A DNA stretch of 46,721 nt. It comes from CAWDMN01 sp963803155. GTDB lineage: Bacteria > Acidobacteriota > Terriglobia > Versatilivoradales > Versatilivoraceae. Under the pieces are notes generated by a model. The model saw nothing but the letters and a program-made list of their open reading frames with translations, made no database searches and was not told the origin of the DNA. Positions 33,684 to 42,551 of this stretch are shown in pieces. The stretch is taken from NCBI GenBank assembly GCA_963803155.1, contig CAWDMN010000098.1, positions 1-46,721 on the forward strand, read 5' to 3'. Position 1 is the stretch's first letter. Each line of letters begins with the position of its first letter. The position numbers were made by a program, and so were the translations under genes.

Positions 33684-34382
33684 TTGTTGGCAATATTAAA
33701 AAGCCAATCCAATCCGAAAAATGTGGCGGGGATGGCTCGATATGGGATCAATCCCCGCAACACGCTCGGAATTTCAATGCCTTATTTGAGAAACCTGGCC
33801 GGAAAAATTGGCCGGAATCATGAATTGGCCTTGAATCTCTGGATCTCCGACATTCATGAGGCGAGGATTTTGGCCAGCCTGATCGATGACAGTTCTCGGA
33901 TAACCCTTCCTCAGATGGAAGAATGGGCTTCGGACTTTGACTCCTGGGATGTTTGTGACCAGTGTTGTTCCAATTTATTCTCCAAATCTGCGTTTGCCGC
34001 GGATTTGGCCCGCCTCTGGAGTAGTTCCCTCCACCCTTTTGTCAAAAGGGCCGGATTTGTCCTGATGGTCCAATTGGCCATACATGACCGGTCCCGCCCC
34101 GATTCACATTTCATTGATTTTCTCGTTTTGATTCAGAGGGAGGCCGCTGATCCGCGCAATTTTGTCAAGAAAGCGGTTAATTGGGCTTTGCGACAAATCG
34201 GAAAAAGGAACCCCATATTGCGACGGGCGGCACTGGAGACAGCGAGACAAATCCGCCTTATCGATTCTCCCGCCGCCCGCTGGATTGCCGCGGACGCAAC
34301 CCGGGAGCTGGAGAGTTTTGCTGGAAGAGAACGCCTGCGGAAAAAAAATATTGCGGATTCCCGGAAGAAGAGTACAAAGTGA
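33684..34382 (+). CDS. AlkD-like DNA alkylation repair protein (HEAT-repeat glycosylase family)
   Basis: A protein of about 232 residues of the AlkD/AlkC-type superhelical DNA glycosylase family, which removes alkylated bases. Family segments are clear: NPKNVAGMARYGINP, GISMPYLRNLAGKIGRNHELALNLW, HEARILASLIDD, FDSWDVCDQCCSNLF (Trp and Asp near the proposed active site) and FVKKAVNWALRQIGKRN. The start is uncertain. Homologues begin near LEELLAILKSQ, where only TTG 33684 or 33687 is available, 11 bases after the bTHX stop. The open frame extends to TTG 33555, but that part reads through bTHX in another frame and looks non-coding. Translational coupling to bTHX is possible. Confidence 0.85.
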   Translation: MLAILKSQSNPKNVAGMARYGINPRNTLGISMPYLRNLAGKIGRNHELALNLWISDIHEARILASLIDDSSRITLPQMEEWASDFDSWDVCDQCCSNLFSKSAFAADLARLWSSSLHPFVKRAGFVLMVQLAIHDRSRPDSHFIDFLVLIQREAADPRNFVKKAVNWALRQIGKRNPILRRAALETARQIRLIDSPAARWIAADATRELESFAGRERLRKKNIADSRKKSTK

Positions 34383-34470
34383 CCAATGTTGTCTGTACCA
34401 ATGCGCCGATTTTTTGGGACTGCCTCGATGCGGCGATGGTTCATATTTCGGAGCCCTGACAAAGAGAGAA

Positions 34471-34547
34471 GGAAAAGGAAAAGGAAAAGGAAAAGGAAAA
34501 GGAAAAGGAAAAGGAAAAGGAAAAGGAAAAGGAAAAGGAAAAGGAAA
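34471..34547 (+). repeat. (GGAAAA)n hexanucleotide tract
   Basis: About 13 nearly perfect head-to-tail copies of GGAAAA, all purine on this strand, lie between the AlkD-like gene and ligA. Such tracts change copy number by slippage and can form triplex DNA. It is 118 bases before the ligA start. Confidence 0.95.
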
Positions 34548-34664
34548 TCAAAACAACTCCTCGCCCTCTTTCGAATACCATATTGATCCACTATGCTCTG
34601 TGATTCGAAAGCTGTAAAATAAGTTCACGGCAATCTTGCGTTTCAGACTGTTATGGGGAACACC

Positions 34665-36815
34665 ATGGAACGAATACGGACTACAACACGGGATATTCCA
34701 GTCGATGAACTCGGCGCACCGGAAGCGCAAATTGAATTGAGAGAGCTTTCTGAGCTGATTGCTTATCATGATCGGCTCTATCATGAAAAGGATCGGCCTA
34801 ATATCACGGATGCCGAATACGATGCGCTAAGACGGCGGAATGATGCAATTGAGGCGCGTTTCCCGGAGCTTGTTTTATCCGGCAGCCCATCTCAACAGGT
34901 GGGTGCACCCCCAGCGGCTGGATTTAGAAAGGTACGTCATAGTGTGCCAATGCTATCGTTGGGCAATGCTTTTGCCCGCGAAGATGTGACTGATTGGGTG
35001 GATGGTTTGCGGAACTTCCTGCAGGAACTCAAAGACAAGGGTATGGTTATCGGGATCGATTGCGAGCCGAAGATTGACGGTCTCTCCTGTGCTCTGCGGT
35101 ATGAGTACGGCAAGCTCATTTGTGCGGCTACCCGGGGCAATGGAATTGAAGGGGAGGATGTAACCTTAAATGTTTTGACCATCAAGAATGTTCCTCACTT
35201 TTTGGAGGGCAAGGGTTGGCCGGAAATTGTCGAAGTGCGGGGCGAGGTCTATATGACTGATGAGGATTTTCTGAAGCTCAACGAGCAACAGGAAATCCTC
35301 GGCGGAAAATTGTTTGCAAATCCCAGGAATGCTGCCGCCGGCGGCCTGCGCCAGCTTGATCCCGGCATTACGGCCAAACGGCCGTTGCGTTTTTTCGCCT
35401 ATGCGTGGGGGGAGGTTTCAGAGCCGCTGGCTGAGACCCAGTGGGAAGCGCGCCAGAAGCTGAAGAGTTGGGGATTTCAGCTCAACGAACCTTCTCGATT
35501 GGTGGACATTGTGGAAGCGAAGATGAGTGAATTGTTCGCTTATTATGAGGACATCGAACGGCAACGTTCCTCTCTCGGTTTTTCCATTGATGGCATTGTG
35601 TTAAAGATCAATCGCCTGGATTGGCAGAGCCGGCTTGGTTTTGTGAGCCGTTCTCCCCGGTGGGCCATTGCCTGGAAATTTCCACCGGAACGAGCCATGA
35701 CGGTGGTTGAGGAGATTAAGTGCCAGGTGGGACGATCGGGCAAAATTACCCCGGTGGCCAATTTGAAGCCCATCAATGTCGGGGGAGTGTTAGTGCAACG
35801 GGCCACGCTCCACAATGCGGATGAAATTGAGCGGAAGGATATCCGGGTTGGGGATGCCGTGATCGTTCAAAGAGCTGGAGATGTGATCCCCCAAGTGGTC
35901 AGTGTGGTAAAAGAGCAACGCACCGCAGACAGCCATCCTTATCGCTTTCCAACGCATTGCCCGGTTTGCGGCGGCCAGCTCCTACGTGAAGAGGGGGAAG
36001 CCGACACTCATTGTACGGCCGGCTTGGTCTGCCCTGCTCAGGTGGTTGAGCGGCTAAAGCACTTTGCTTCCAGGGATGCATTTGATATCGAGGGACTCGG
36101 CGAGAAGAATATCGAGCTCTTTTATGGCAAGGCGCTGATTAAGACTCCAGTGGATGTCTTCACGCTGCAGGACCGAGATGGACAAACCTTTCCGCCGTTG
36201 CGCGAATGGGATGGCTGGGGAGAAACATCGGCGCGCAAATTGTTCGAGGCCATCCAACGCTCCAGCCACATTTCGCTGGACCGTTTCATTTATGCGTTGG
36301 GCATCCATCAGGTTGGACAGGCGACAGCCCGACTGCTCGCCAAACACTACCTTTCGCTGGGGCATTGGCGAAAGTGCATGGAAGAAGCCCAGAATCTCGA
36401 GTCCGACTCATATTCCGATCTACTCTCCATCAACGGCCTAGGTGCGAATATGGTGGAGGATATTTTGGGATTCATTGCTGAGCCGCATAATCGGGAAGTC
36501 CTGGATGGCCTCACCCACTCTCAGGGGGGACGGCCGCCTTTGGTTTCGGTGATGGACTTCCAGCGTCCTCCTGCTACTTCTCCCGTAGCGGGGAAAACGA
36601 TTGTTTTTACCGGCAGCCTGGAGAGCATGAGCCGAAATGAAGCCAAAGCCAAGGCTGAAGCGCTGGGTGCAATTGTCGCGGCGGCGGTTTCTAAAAAAAC
36701 AGACTACGTGGTGGTTGGCGCCGGCGCGGGATCTAAGGGAAAAAAAGCGAGGGAACTTGGCCTGACAATTCTGACCGAACAACAATGGCTGGATTTGGTG
36801 GCGTCCGCCGGATAA
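34665..36815 (+). CDS. ligA: NAD-dependent DNA ligase
   Basis: A LigA of 716 residues that seals nicks using NAD. From the longer start at 34653 the order is: domain Ia (HDRLYHEKDRPNITDAEYD), adenylation domain with active-site Lys140 in EPKIDG, OB fold, zinc finger (CPVCGG...HCTAGLVCPAQ), helix-hairpin-helix repeats (GLGEKNIE, ALGIHQVGQATA, INGLGANMVEDI) and a C-terminal BRCT domain (GKTIVFTGSLESMSRNEAKAK). It is somewhat longer than the common 670 residues. ATG 34665 is preferred since GGGGAA lies just upstream; 34653 lacks any Shine-Dalgarno sequence. Confidence 0.96.
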   Translation: MERIRTTTRDIPVDELGAPEAQIELRELSELIAYHDRLYHEKDRPNITDAEYDALRRRNDAIEARFPELVLSGSPSQQVGAPPAAGFRKVRHSVPMLSLGNAFAREDVTDWVDGLRNFLQELKDKGMVIGIDCEPKIDGLSCALRYEYGKLICAATRGNGIEGEDVTLNVLTIKNVPHFLEGKGWPEIVEVRGEVYMTDEDFLKLNEQQEILGGKLFANPRNAAAGGLRQLDPGITAKRPLRFFAYAWGEVSEPLAETQWEARQKLKSWGFQLNEPSRLVDIVEAKMSELFAYYEDIERQRSSLGFSIDGIVLKINRLDWQSRLGFVSRSPRWAIAWKFPPERAMTVVEEIKCQVGRSGKITPVANLKPINVGGVLVQRATLHNADEIERKDIRVGDAVIVQRAGDVIPQVVSVVKEQRTADSHPYRFPTHCPVCGGQLLREEGEADTHCTAGLVCPAQVVERLKHFASRDAFDIEGLGEKNIELFYGKALIKTPVDVFTLQDRDGQTFPPLREWDGWGETSARKLFEAIQRSSHISLDRFIYALGIHQVGQATARLLAKHYLSLGHWRKCMEEAQNLESDSYSDLLSINGLGANMVEDILGFIAEPHNREVLDGLTHSQGGRPPLVSVMDFQRPPATSPVAGKTIVFTGSLESMSRNEAKAKAEALGAIVAAAVSKKTDYVVVGAGAGSKGKKARELGLTILTEQQWLDLVASAG

Positions 36816-36994
36816 AAGCATTCATATTGGCGGTGAGGAGGGTTGCTGGCTCAGCTTAATGCCTGTTTCATTTTAGGATTCTGATTGCGTGAAGAATCCC
36901 GAGGCTAACCTATTCAAATTGATCGGCAGGGGGAAGATGCATGGCTTACCCTTAAATCGCCGAGGGAAAGCTTCCTGCCGTGTGGCGGCTTTTC

Positions 36995-37023
36995 TTGACG
37001 GCAGGGGGCGCTTATGCCAGAAT
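36995..37023 (+). promoter_or_regulatory. Candidate promoter of the phoH-ybeY genes
   Basis: TTGACG (36995-37000) and CAGAAT (37018-37023) with a 17-base spacer, 50 bases before the phoH start. A perfect 8-base inverted repeat, CCTGCCGT (36974-36981) and ACGGCAGG (36998-37005), overlaps the -35 element and could be an operator. Judged by eye only. Confidence 0.45.
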
Positions 37024-37073
37024 AATTAGCGAAGCATTCTAGGCGGTACGGAGGTGAGCAACAGGCAAAATCT

Positions 37074-38072
37074 ATGAAGAAAAGTGTAGAATTTAGTGCA
37101 GGGGCGGAAGCGATTTTCGGCACCCTGGACGAAAATTTGCGTATACTCGAATCCGCTTTTGATGTCCAGCTAATCCTCTCCGAAAATAATCTGACCATCG
37201 AAGGAAATGGCCCGCAGGTTGAAATCATCGAACGTCTAATTCAGGATTATAGCCAGATTCGCCGGGAAGGAATCGTCTTCAGCAATGGCGATTTAAAATC
37301 GATCATTAAAATCATCGCGGAAGATTCCAGCATCCGCTTGCGGGATTGCCTGACTCCCGCGCGTACCCGTACCTTCGGGCGAAAGCAGATCTCTCCCCGC
37401 AGCTTGAATCAGCGGCGATATCTGGAAGCCATCGAAAAGGGCGACATGGTATTTGGGATAGGACCCGCTGGGACCGGAAAAACATATTTGGCTGTAGCCA
37501 TGGCTGTGGCCGCCTTGAGTTCAAAGCAGGTCAATAGAATCGTTCTGGCCCGCCCGGCCGTGGAGGCAGGAGAGAGACTGGGATTCCTTCCGGGAAGTCT
37601 GCAGGAAAAGGTGGATCCCTATCTGCGTCCCTTATACGACGCCCTGTACGATATGTTGGATCCGGAAAAGGTCGACCGTTACATCGATCGGGGAACAATT
37701 GAAATTGCCCCGATTGCTTTCATGCGCGGACGCACGCTCAATGATGCTTTTGTCATTTTGGATGAAGCGCAAAACACCACTTCAGAACAGATGAAAATGT
37801 TTCTTACCCGAATCGGCTTCAATGCCAAAGCGGTCATCACCGGCGATATTACTCAGATTGATCTACCGTCGGGCAAGACCTCCGGTTTGGTGGAAGCTCG
37901 AAATGTGGTCTCAATGGTTGAAGGCATCGAATTTATTTATTTCAATGAAAAAGATGTAGTCCGACACCCTCTCGTCCAACGAATTGTCAGAGCTTACGAA
38001 ACCTTCGATAATAACCGCGAATCGGCCCTGCCCCCCCCATCTGTTACAACTATCATCTCCGCGGGGCATTAA
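37074..38072 (+). CDS. PhoH-family ATPase (YbeZ-like)
   Basis: A 332-residue PhoH-like ATPase. N-terminal KH-like region (about 20-65), Walker A GPAGTGKT at 130-137, Walker B FVILDEAQNTT near 225, and RIGFNAKAVITGDITQIDLPSG, which is highly typical of the family. YbeZ/PhoH proteins work with YbeY in rRNA processing and ribosome quality control; the next gene is ybeY, 23 bases downstream. The start is ATG 37074, without a strong ribosome binding site. Confidence 0.93.
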   Translation: MKKSVEFSAGAEAIFGTLDENLRILESAFDVQLILSENNLTIEGNGPQVEIIERLIQDYSQIRREGIVFSNGDLKSIIKIIAEDSSIRLRDCLTPARTRTFGRKQISPRSLNQRRYLEAIEKGDMVFGIGPAGTGKTYLAVAMAVAALSSKQVNRIVLARPAVEAGERLGFLPGSLQEKVDPYLRPLYDALYDMLDPEKVDRYIDRGTIEIAPIAFMRGRTLNDAFVILDEAQNTTSEQMKMFLTRIGFNAKAVITGDITQIDLPSGKTSGLVEARNVVSMVEGIEFIYFNEKDVVRHPLVQRIVRAYETFDNNRESALPPPSVTTIISAGH

Positions 38073-38095
38073 AGATTGCCTCTGCTTCTAAATTT

Positions 38096-38557
38096 ATGAC
38101 TCCTCATATTCAAAATTGTCAACGGAAGGTGCGAGTTCGAGTTCCCCCTTTGGAGGATTTTGCCCGACAGCTTTGTCTCCTCATGCGGTTGCCCCCAGGT
38201 GAATTTACGGTCCGTCTTTCTAATGACAAGCGAATTCGGAAGTTGAACCGATTGTTCCGCAACAAGGACAAGGCCACGGATGTATTGTCTTTTCCAGCGG
38301 ATCCTTTGGACGCGCCAATGGGGCCCGACGATATTTCGTATCTTGGTGATATCATCATTTCCCTGGATACTGCGCAACGGCAGGCCAGGCAACAAGGACA
38401 TGGTCTGCACAAGGAGATTAAGCTCCTCTTGCTGCATGGATTGTTGCATCTGCGAGGTTATGATCATGAAAGCGACCGGGGACAGATGCGCCGCAAGGAG
38501 CTGCGGCTTCGAGAAAAGTTACTGGAAGGGAATTGTGAGTTCCAAATTCTGAATTAG
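38096..38557 (+). CDS. ybeY: Endoribonuclease YbeY (rRNA maturation factor)
   Basis: A 153-residue metalloprotein with the hallmark H114-G-L-L-H118-L-R-G-Y-D-H124 zinc site and the upstream KATDVLSFP motif (about 59-67). It takes part in 16S rRNA 3'-end maturation and ribosome quality control. Linked to phoH as in many bacteria. Start ATG 38096 gives the usual length. Confidence 0.95.
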   Translation: MTPHIQNCQRKVRVRVPPLEDFARQLCLLMRLPPGEFTVRLSNDKRIRKLNRLFRNKDKATDVLSFPADPLDAPMGPDDISYLGDIIISLDTAQRQARQQGHGLHKEIKLLLLHGLLHLRGYDHESDRGQMRRKELRLREKLLEGNCEFQILN

Positions 38558-38691
38558 GGATTTAATGAGTGCTGGATTCTGAGTGGTGAATTATAGGCTG
38601 TTAGGCGGCTAGAGGCTGAAAGTCCCGCACTTGTTGCTCGTCATTTGTCACTTATCACTCGTCACCAACTAAGCTTTGCTCAGTCAAAATC

Positions 38692-39975
38692 ATGATTACT
38701 ACGGGTGTTATTTTTGCCGCGATTTTATTGGCCCTGGCCTTGGCCTTTTTAGCCACACTGGAGATGTCACTGGGGCAGGTCAACAAGCTTTCGATCCGCC
38801 TTCTTGCGGATAAACAAAAAGACAAGACTAGCGAACTGCTCAAGCAATTGGTGAATAAGCGTTGGGAAACGTTGGTTTCCATTTATGGGGGGATGCATCT
38901 TTGCTCCGTTATGCTGGCAATTATGGTCACGGCTTATCTGCACAACCAATTCCAGAGTTACCTTTCCGCATTGTCGGTGACCTTTGTCATCATGTTCTTT
39001 GTCGTAACCATTTTCAGGCAGTTCATCCCTTCGATGATTGCCTTTCAAATCCCTGAAAAAGCTCTTCTGGCAATGGTCCCCGTCTATATTTTCCTTAGAC
39101 CGGTCCTGGCGGTGCTTGCTTATCCTTTGGCTTCCACGATAAAGTATTTAGAACAGAGCCGGGAAAATGAAGAGGCTGGCGAAGCTGAAAGCGCTACCGA
39201 AGAGGAAATACAGGCCTTTATCGACGTGGGGACGGAGGAGGGGATCCTGAATTCCGATGAAGGGAAATTGATTCAATCGGTGGTTGAGTTCGGCGACAAA
39301 ATGGCTCGCGACATTATGACCCCGCGAACCCAGATGGTTACCATCGGAATCACTGCTTCTCCCGCTGAACTGAAAAAATTAATGCAGACAACCAAGTATT
39401 CGCGCATCCCGGTTTATCGCGAAATGGGAGAAAACATCCAGGGAATTGTTTTCTTAAAAGACTTAGTAGAGGTTTGGGATCGGGCGGAAGTTTTTCCAAC
39501 CATAGAATCGCTGGTGCGCCCGATCCATTTTGTTCCGGAATCCAAAGAGTTGGGGAAGTTATTGAAGGAGCTGCAACATCAGGCTTCTCATATGGCCATC
39601 GTGGTGGATGAGTTTGGAGGAGTGGCGGGATTGGTGACCATTGAGGATATTCTTGAGGAGATTGCCGGTGAAATTCGTGATGAAGACGAGGTTTCCGAAA
39701 TCCGCCGGTTTATCAAAGTGGAACCTGATCGTTACCTAGTGCCGGGAGACACTCCCATTGGGGAAGTGGAGAAATTGTTCCAGACCGAAATCTCCGATGA
39801 AGATTCCTCTACCATCGCGGGTTTTGTGAATTCATGCTTCGGTCGAGTCCCGCAGCGCGGTGAAAAATGTTCCCGCGGAGGACTTCAATTTGAAGTGGCT
39901 GAAGCGGACCGGCGCCGGATTTCCAAATTGCTCATATCACCAGGACCGTTAGGAGATGGAAAAAATTCGGATTAA
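38692..39975 (+). CDS. CorC/HlyC-family membrane protein with DUF21, CBS pair and CorC_HlyC domains
   Basis: A 427-residue protein with N-terminal DUF21 membrane domain (four hydrophobic segments within residues 1-150), an acidic linker, a CBS pair (from VVEFGDKMARDIMTPRTQMV through HQASHMAIVVDEFGGVAGLVTIEDILEEI) and a C-terminal CorC_HlyC domain (residues about 335-420). Such proteins are associated with Mg2+/Co2+ efflux, and the gene often lies between ybeY and era as here. The older name hemolysin is misleading. About 130 bases precede it, including low-complexity GTCACTT-like DNA. Confidence 0.9.
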   Translation: MITTGVIFAAILLALALAFLATLEMSLGQVNKLSIRLLADKQKDKTSELLKQLVNKRWETLVSIYGGMHLCSVMLAIMVTAYLHNQFQSYLSALSVTFVIMFFVVTIFRQFIPSMIAFQIPEKALLAMVPVYIFLRPVLAVLAYPLASTIKYLEQSRENEEAGEAESATEEEIQAFIDVGTEEGILNSDEGKLIQSVVEFGDKMARDIMTPRTQMVTIGITASPAELKKLMQTTKYSRIPVYREMGENIQGIVFLKDLVEVWDRAEVFPTIESLVRPIHFVPESKELGKLLKELQHQASHMAIVVDEFGGVAGLVTIEDILEEIAGEIRDEDEVSEIRRFIKVEPDRYLVPGDTPIGEVEKLFQTEISDEDSSTIAGFVNSCFGRVPQRGEKCSRGGLQFEVAEADRRRISKLLISPGPLGDGKNSD

Positions 39976-40188
39976 TTGGAAATGTTGAAGAAATAACGGT
40001 GGAGTGGATGCTCCCACACACGATGCATGGAGAATCCGCGAAACATCGTAAGGATTTGCAGACTCGCGAAGAGATGCCGTTTTTATCCATTATTCTCGAT
40101 TGGCTATTCTGCTAATCCCTTGAGCATGGTCTAAGAATTACAATACTGTTAAGGTCGCTATGGACCCAGCGGAATGTGAAAGAGGAAT

Positions 40189-41097
40189 ATGAAAAAATCG
40201 GGATTTGTTGCTCTGATAGGACGTCCAAACTCAGGCAAGTCGACTTTATTGAACCATCTCTTGGGAGAAAAAGTTTCCATTGTGTCTGATAAGCCTCAGA
40301 CCACCCGGCACAAGATTCTGGGGATCCTTACGCGTGGAGAGGGACAGATCATTTTTATGGACACGCCGGGGATTCATAAACCGGGATTTGAATTGAATAA
40401 AAGGATGATGCAGGCTGTCTATGATAGCCTGGAAGGTGCGGATTTGTTGTTGTTGATGGTGGACGCGTCAGCCTCCTTCGGACAAGGGGATCAATTCGTG
40501 CTCGATCTGATCAAACGGCAAAAAAATCCCGCGTTGCTTCTGCTCAATAAAACCGACAAGATCCCCAAAGAAAACCTGTTGCCTATGATCTCAAAATATT
40601 CACAGGAGCATTCTTTTGTCGAGATTGTTCCTCTTTCCGCTTTGAAAGGAGACAATATAGAACTCCTGCTCGATTTGGTTTTCAAGCGCCTGCCGGAAGG
40701 ACCCGCCTATTACCCCGAGGAACAGTATACTGATCGTCCGGAGCGGTTCCTAGCCGCGGAAATTGTCCGGGAAAAACTGCTGTATCACACGCAGGATGAG
40801 CTCCCCTATTCCAGCACGGTTTGGGTAACGCAATTCGAGGACAAAGGGGAAGTGGCTGTCATACATTGTGAGATCTATGTAGAAAAGGATTCCCACAAAA
40901 AAATGGTGATCGGCAGCCGAGGGGCTAAACTCAAACAGATTGGCAGCGAGGCGCGGCCCGAAATCGAACAGATGCTGGGGAAACGGATTTTTCTGGAACT
41001 CTATGTTCGGGTGAGACCCAAATGGCGAGATGACCCGCGTTTCTTGGATTCCTTAAGCATTGAAGATCTTAATAGACAAGGTGGCGGACTAAATTAG
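40189..41097 (+). CDS. era: GTPase Era
   Basis: A 302-residue GTPase with G1 GRPNSGKST (11-19), G2 region KPQTTRHKILGI, G3 DTPGIHKP, G4 NKTD and a C-terminal KH domain (SHKKMVIGSRGAKLKQIG) that binds the 3' end of 16S rRNA. It is needed for 30S maturation and fits with bTHX and ybeY/phoH nearby. AGAGGA precedes ATG 40189. Confidence 0.97.
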   Translation: MKKSGFVALIGRPNSGKSTLLNHLLGEKVSIVSDKPQTTRHKILGILTRGEGQIIFMDTPGIHKPGFELNKRMMQAVYDSLEGADLLLLMVDASASFGQGDQFVLDLIKRQKNPALLLLNKTDKIPKENLLPMISKYSQEHSFVEIVPLSALKGDNIELLLDLVFKRLPEGPAYYPEEQYTDRPERFLAAEIVREKLLYHTQDELPYSSTVWVTQFEDKGEVAVIHCEIYVEKDSHKKMVIGSRGAKLKQIGSEARPEIEQMLGKRIFLELYVRVRPKWRDDPRFLDSLSIEDLNRQGGGLN

Positions 41098-41324
41098 AAG
41101 AGTGGGCCAGCGTCATTGCGCTGCAGTCACTCGCAAAAATGTCATGACGTGGGGAATAATCGTCAAGAGTTCCATCCTTAGTTTTAATTCCCCCAATGGG
41201 GACGGTTTAACACCAACCCCCACCAAGGAATTTCAAGCTCCCTGGGAGATACCCTAAATGGCGCCAAATTAGAAGCCCTGTTCTTGAACTTCGGACGAAC
41301 AGCTTTCGATCTGACAATGGAATA

Positions 41325-41960
41325 ATGAAAATCAACGAAATCTATCATAGCATCCAAGGGGAATCGTCCTATGCCGGTTTGCCCTGCATTTTTGTCCGTC
41401 TGACCTACTGCAATTTGCGCTGCAGCTATTGTGATTCTGAATTTGCCTTTTACGAAGGGCGCGACATGACGGTTGTGCAGGTCATGGAGACGGTAAAGAA
41501 CTTTAACTGTCGGCTTGTGGAAATTACCGGCGGAGAGCCGTTGTTGCAGGAAGAAGTCTATCCTCTGATGGAAGAATTGCTCACGCACGGATATCGGGTT
41601 CTCCTGGAGACAAGTGGTTGTGTGGACATTGGCCGCGTGGATCCCCGAGTCATCAAAGTGATGGATTTGAAATGCCCGGGAAGCGGGGAATTACGAAAGA
41701 ATAATTTTGTCAACTTGGATCTTCTGCAGTCCCACGATGAAATCAAATTTGTGTTAGGAAGCCGGGAGGATTATGACTGGGCCTTGAATACCATTCGGAA
41801 ATACCGTCTTGCAGAGCGGTTTGTGGTGCTGATTTCCACGATTTTTGGAGCGATTGAGCCTCGGCGGGTTGCGGCCTGGATTTTGGAGGATCAACTTCCA
41901 GTTCGTTTTCAACTACAATTGCACAAGTATATCTGGCCAGCCGAAACCCGCGGTGTTTAA
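41325..41960 (+). CDS. queE: 7-carboxy-7-deazaguanine synthase (radical SAM, QueE)
   Basis: A 211-residue radical SAM enzyme that turns 6-carboxytetrahydropterin into 7-carboxy-7-deazaguanine in queuosine synthesis. Signature segments: MKINEIYHSIQGES at the start, cluster-binding C29-x3-C33-x2-C36 (CNLRCSYC), VEITGGEPLLQ, and LQLHKYIWP near the C terminus. The other queuosine genes are not in the window. I looked for a preQ1-type aptamer in the 227 bases upstream and saw none. Confidence 0.93.
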   Translation: MKINEIYHSIQGESSYAGLPCIFVRLTYCNLRCSYCDSEFAFYEGRDMTVVQVMETVKNFNCRLVEITGGEPLLQEEVYPLMEELLTHGYRVLLETSGCVDIGRVDPRVIKVMDLKCPGSGELRKNNFVNLDLLQSHDEIKFVLGSREDYDWALNTIRKYRLAERFVVLISTIFGAIEPRRVAAWILEDQLPVRFQLQLHKYIWPAETRGV

Positions 41961-42040
41961 AGAGGTTGACTCGGAAGGGAATCTTCGGGTATTTTATTGG
42001 TTTGTTTTTCGGGATTCATTTATTGAGGAGGATTTAAATC

Positions 42041-42223
42041 GTGGCAGAGAAAAAACTGAGTAAAACCGCCCGCGCCAGCTTGGGCGATAAAAGCACGGGG
42101 TTTGTGAAACCCTGTCCCGCCTGCAACACCCCGATGGTGGCGACCAAGGTAATGAAATCGGAAGGACGCCACGGCGGAATGTATTGGGTCTGTCCAAAGG
42201 ACGACCAGCGGATACGCATCTGA
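42041..42223 (+). CDS. Small zinc-ribbon-like protein of unknown function
   Basis: A 60-residue protein starting at GTG 42041, supported by a strong GAGGAGG at 42025-42031. It contains CPACNTP (C25, C28) and a later VCPK (C51); only three cysteines are seen in all, with a histidine (H44) as possible fourth ligand, so metal binding is a guess. The basic N terminus (EKKLSKTARASLG) could bind nucleic acid. It is followed by a clear terminator, which supports it as a real expressed gene at the end of a transcript. I do not recognise the family. Confidence 0.65.
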   Translation: MAEKKLSKTARASLGDKSTGFVKPCPACNTPMVATKVMKSEGRHGGMYWVCPKDDQRIRI

Positions 42224-42270
42224 AAAACGGCGCTGGTTTCGTTGAATTTTTCTTGTGGACAAAGGTTTTT

Positions 42271-42308
42271 AAAAGGCTGAAGTCCTCTCGGATTTCAGCC
42301 TTTTTTTT
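42271..42308 (+). terminator. Intrinsic terminator
   Basis: Stem AAAAGGCTGAA (42271-42281) with TTCAGCCTTTT (42294-42304) and a T run to 42308. It ends the transcript containing the small zinc-ribbon-like gene. The remaining 240 bases to 42551 show no gene. Confidence 0.9.
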
Positions 42309-42551
42309 ATTTCGGGATCTGAGATTGCCATCCTCCGCTTGGAGATAATTCTTTTCCCCCTTTGTCGATGTCTGCGAATTGCCAGGAGACTTCCAGTCGG
42401 GGACCCAGAAGGATAAGTGGGCTATGATCGGGATTATTTCTCGATCATCGACTGGATCAGAATCCATTGTCTCTCATCAATCTGGCCAAGGTCGCGAAGA
42501 TGGGGCCTACCGCTGTGACGCCCCTCCTGGGACAGAAGGGACGCCGCCCTT

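Noticed and set aside
34471..34547. Possible CRISPR array
   Set aside because: It is a simple contiguous hexamer tandem with no spacers, and no cas genes are near.
34162..34617. Open frame ending in Gly-Lys repeats across the hexanucleotide tract
   Set aside because: The repeats are only translation of (GGAAAA)n, and the upstream part is an alternate frame of the AlkD-like gene.
38600..38672. Low-complexity GTCACTT/ATCACTC-like stretch before the CorC-family gene
   Set aside because: Only a few degenerate units; too irregular to call a repeat array.
41098..41324. preQ1-type riboswitch before queE
   Set aside because: Neither the C-rich stem nor the A-rich tail of a preQ1 aptamer could be found.
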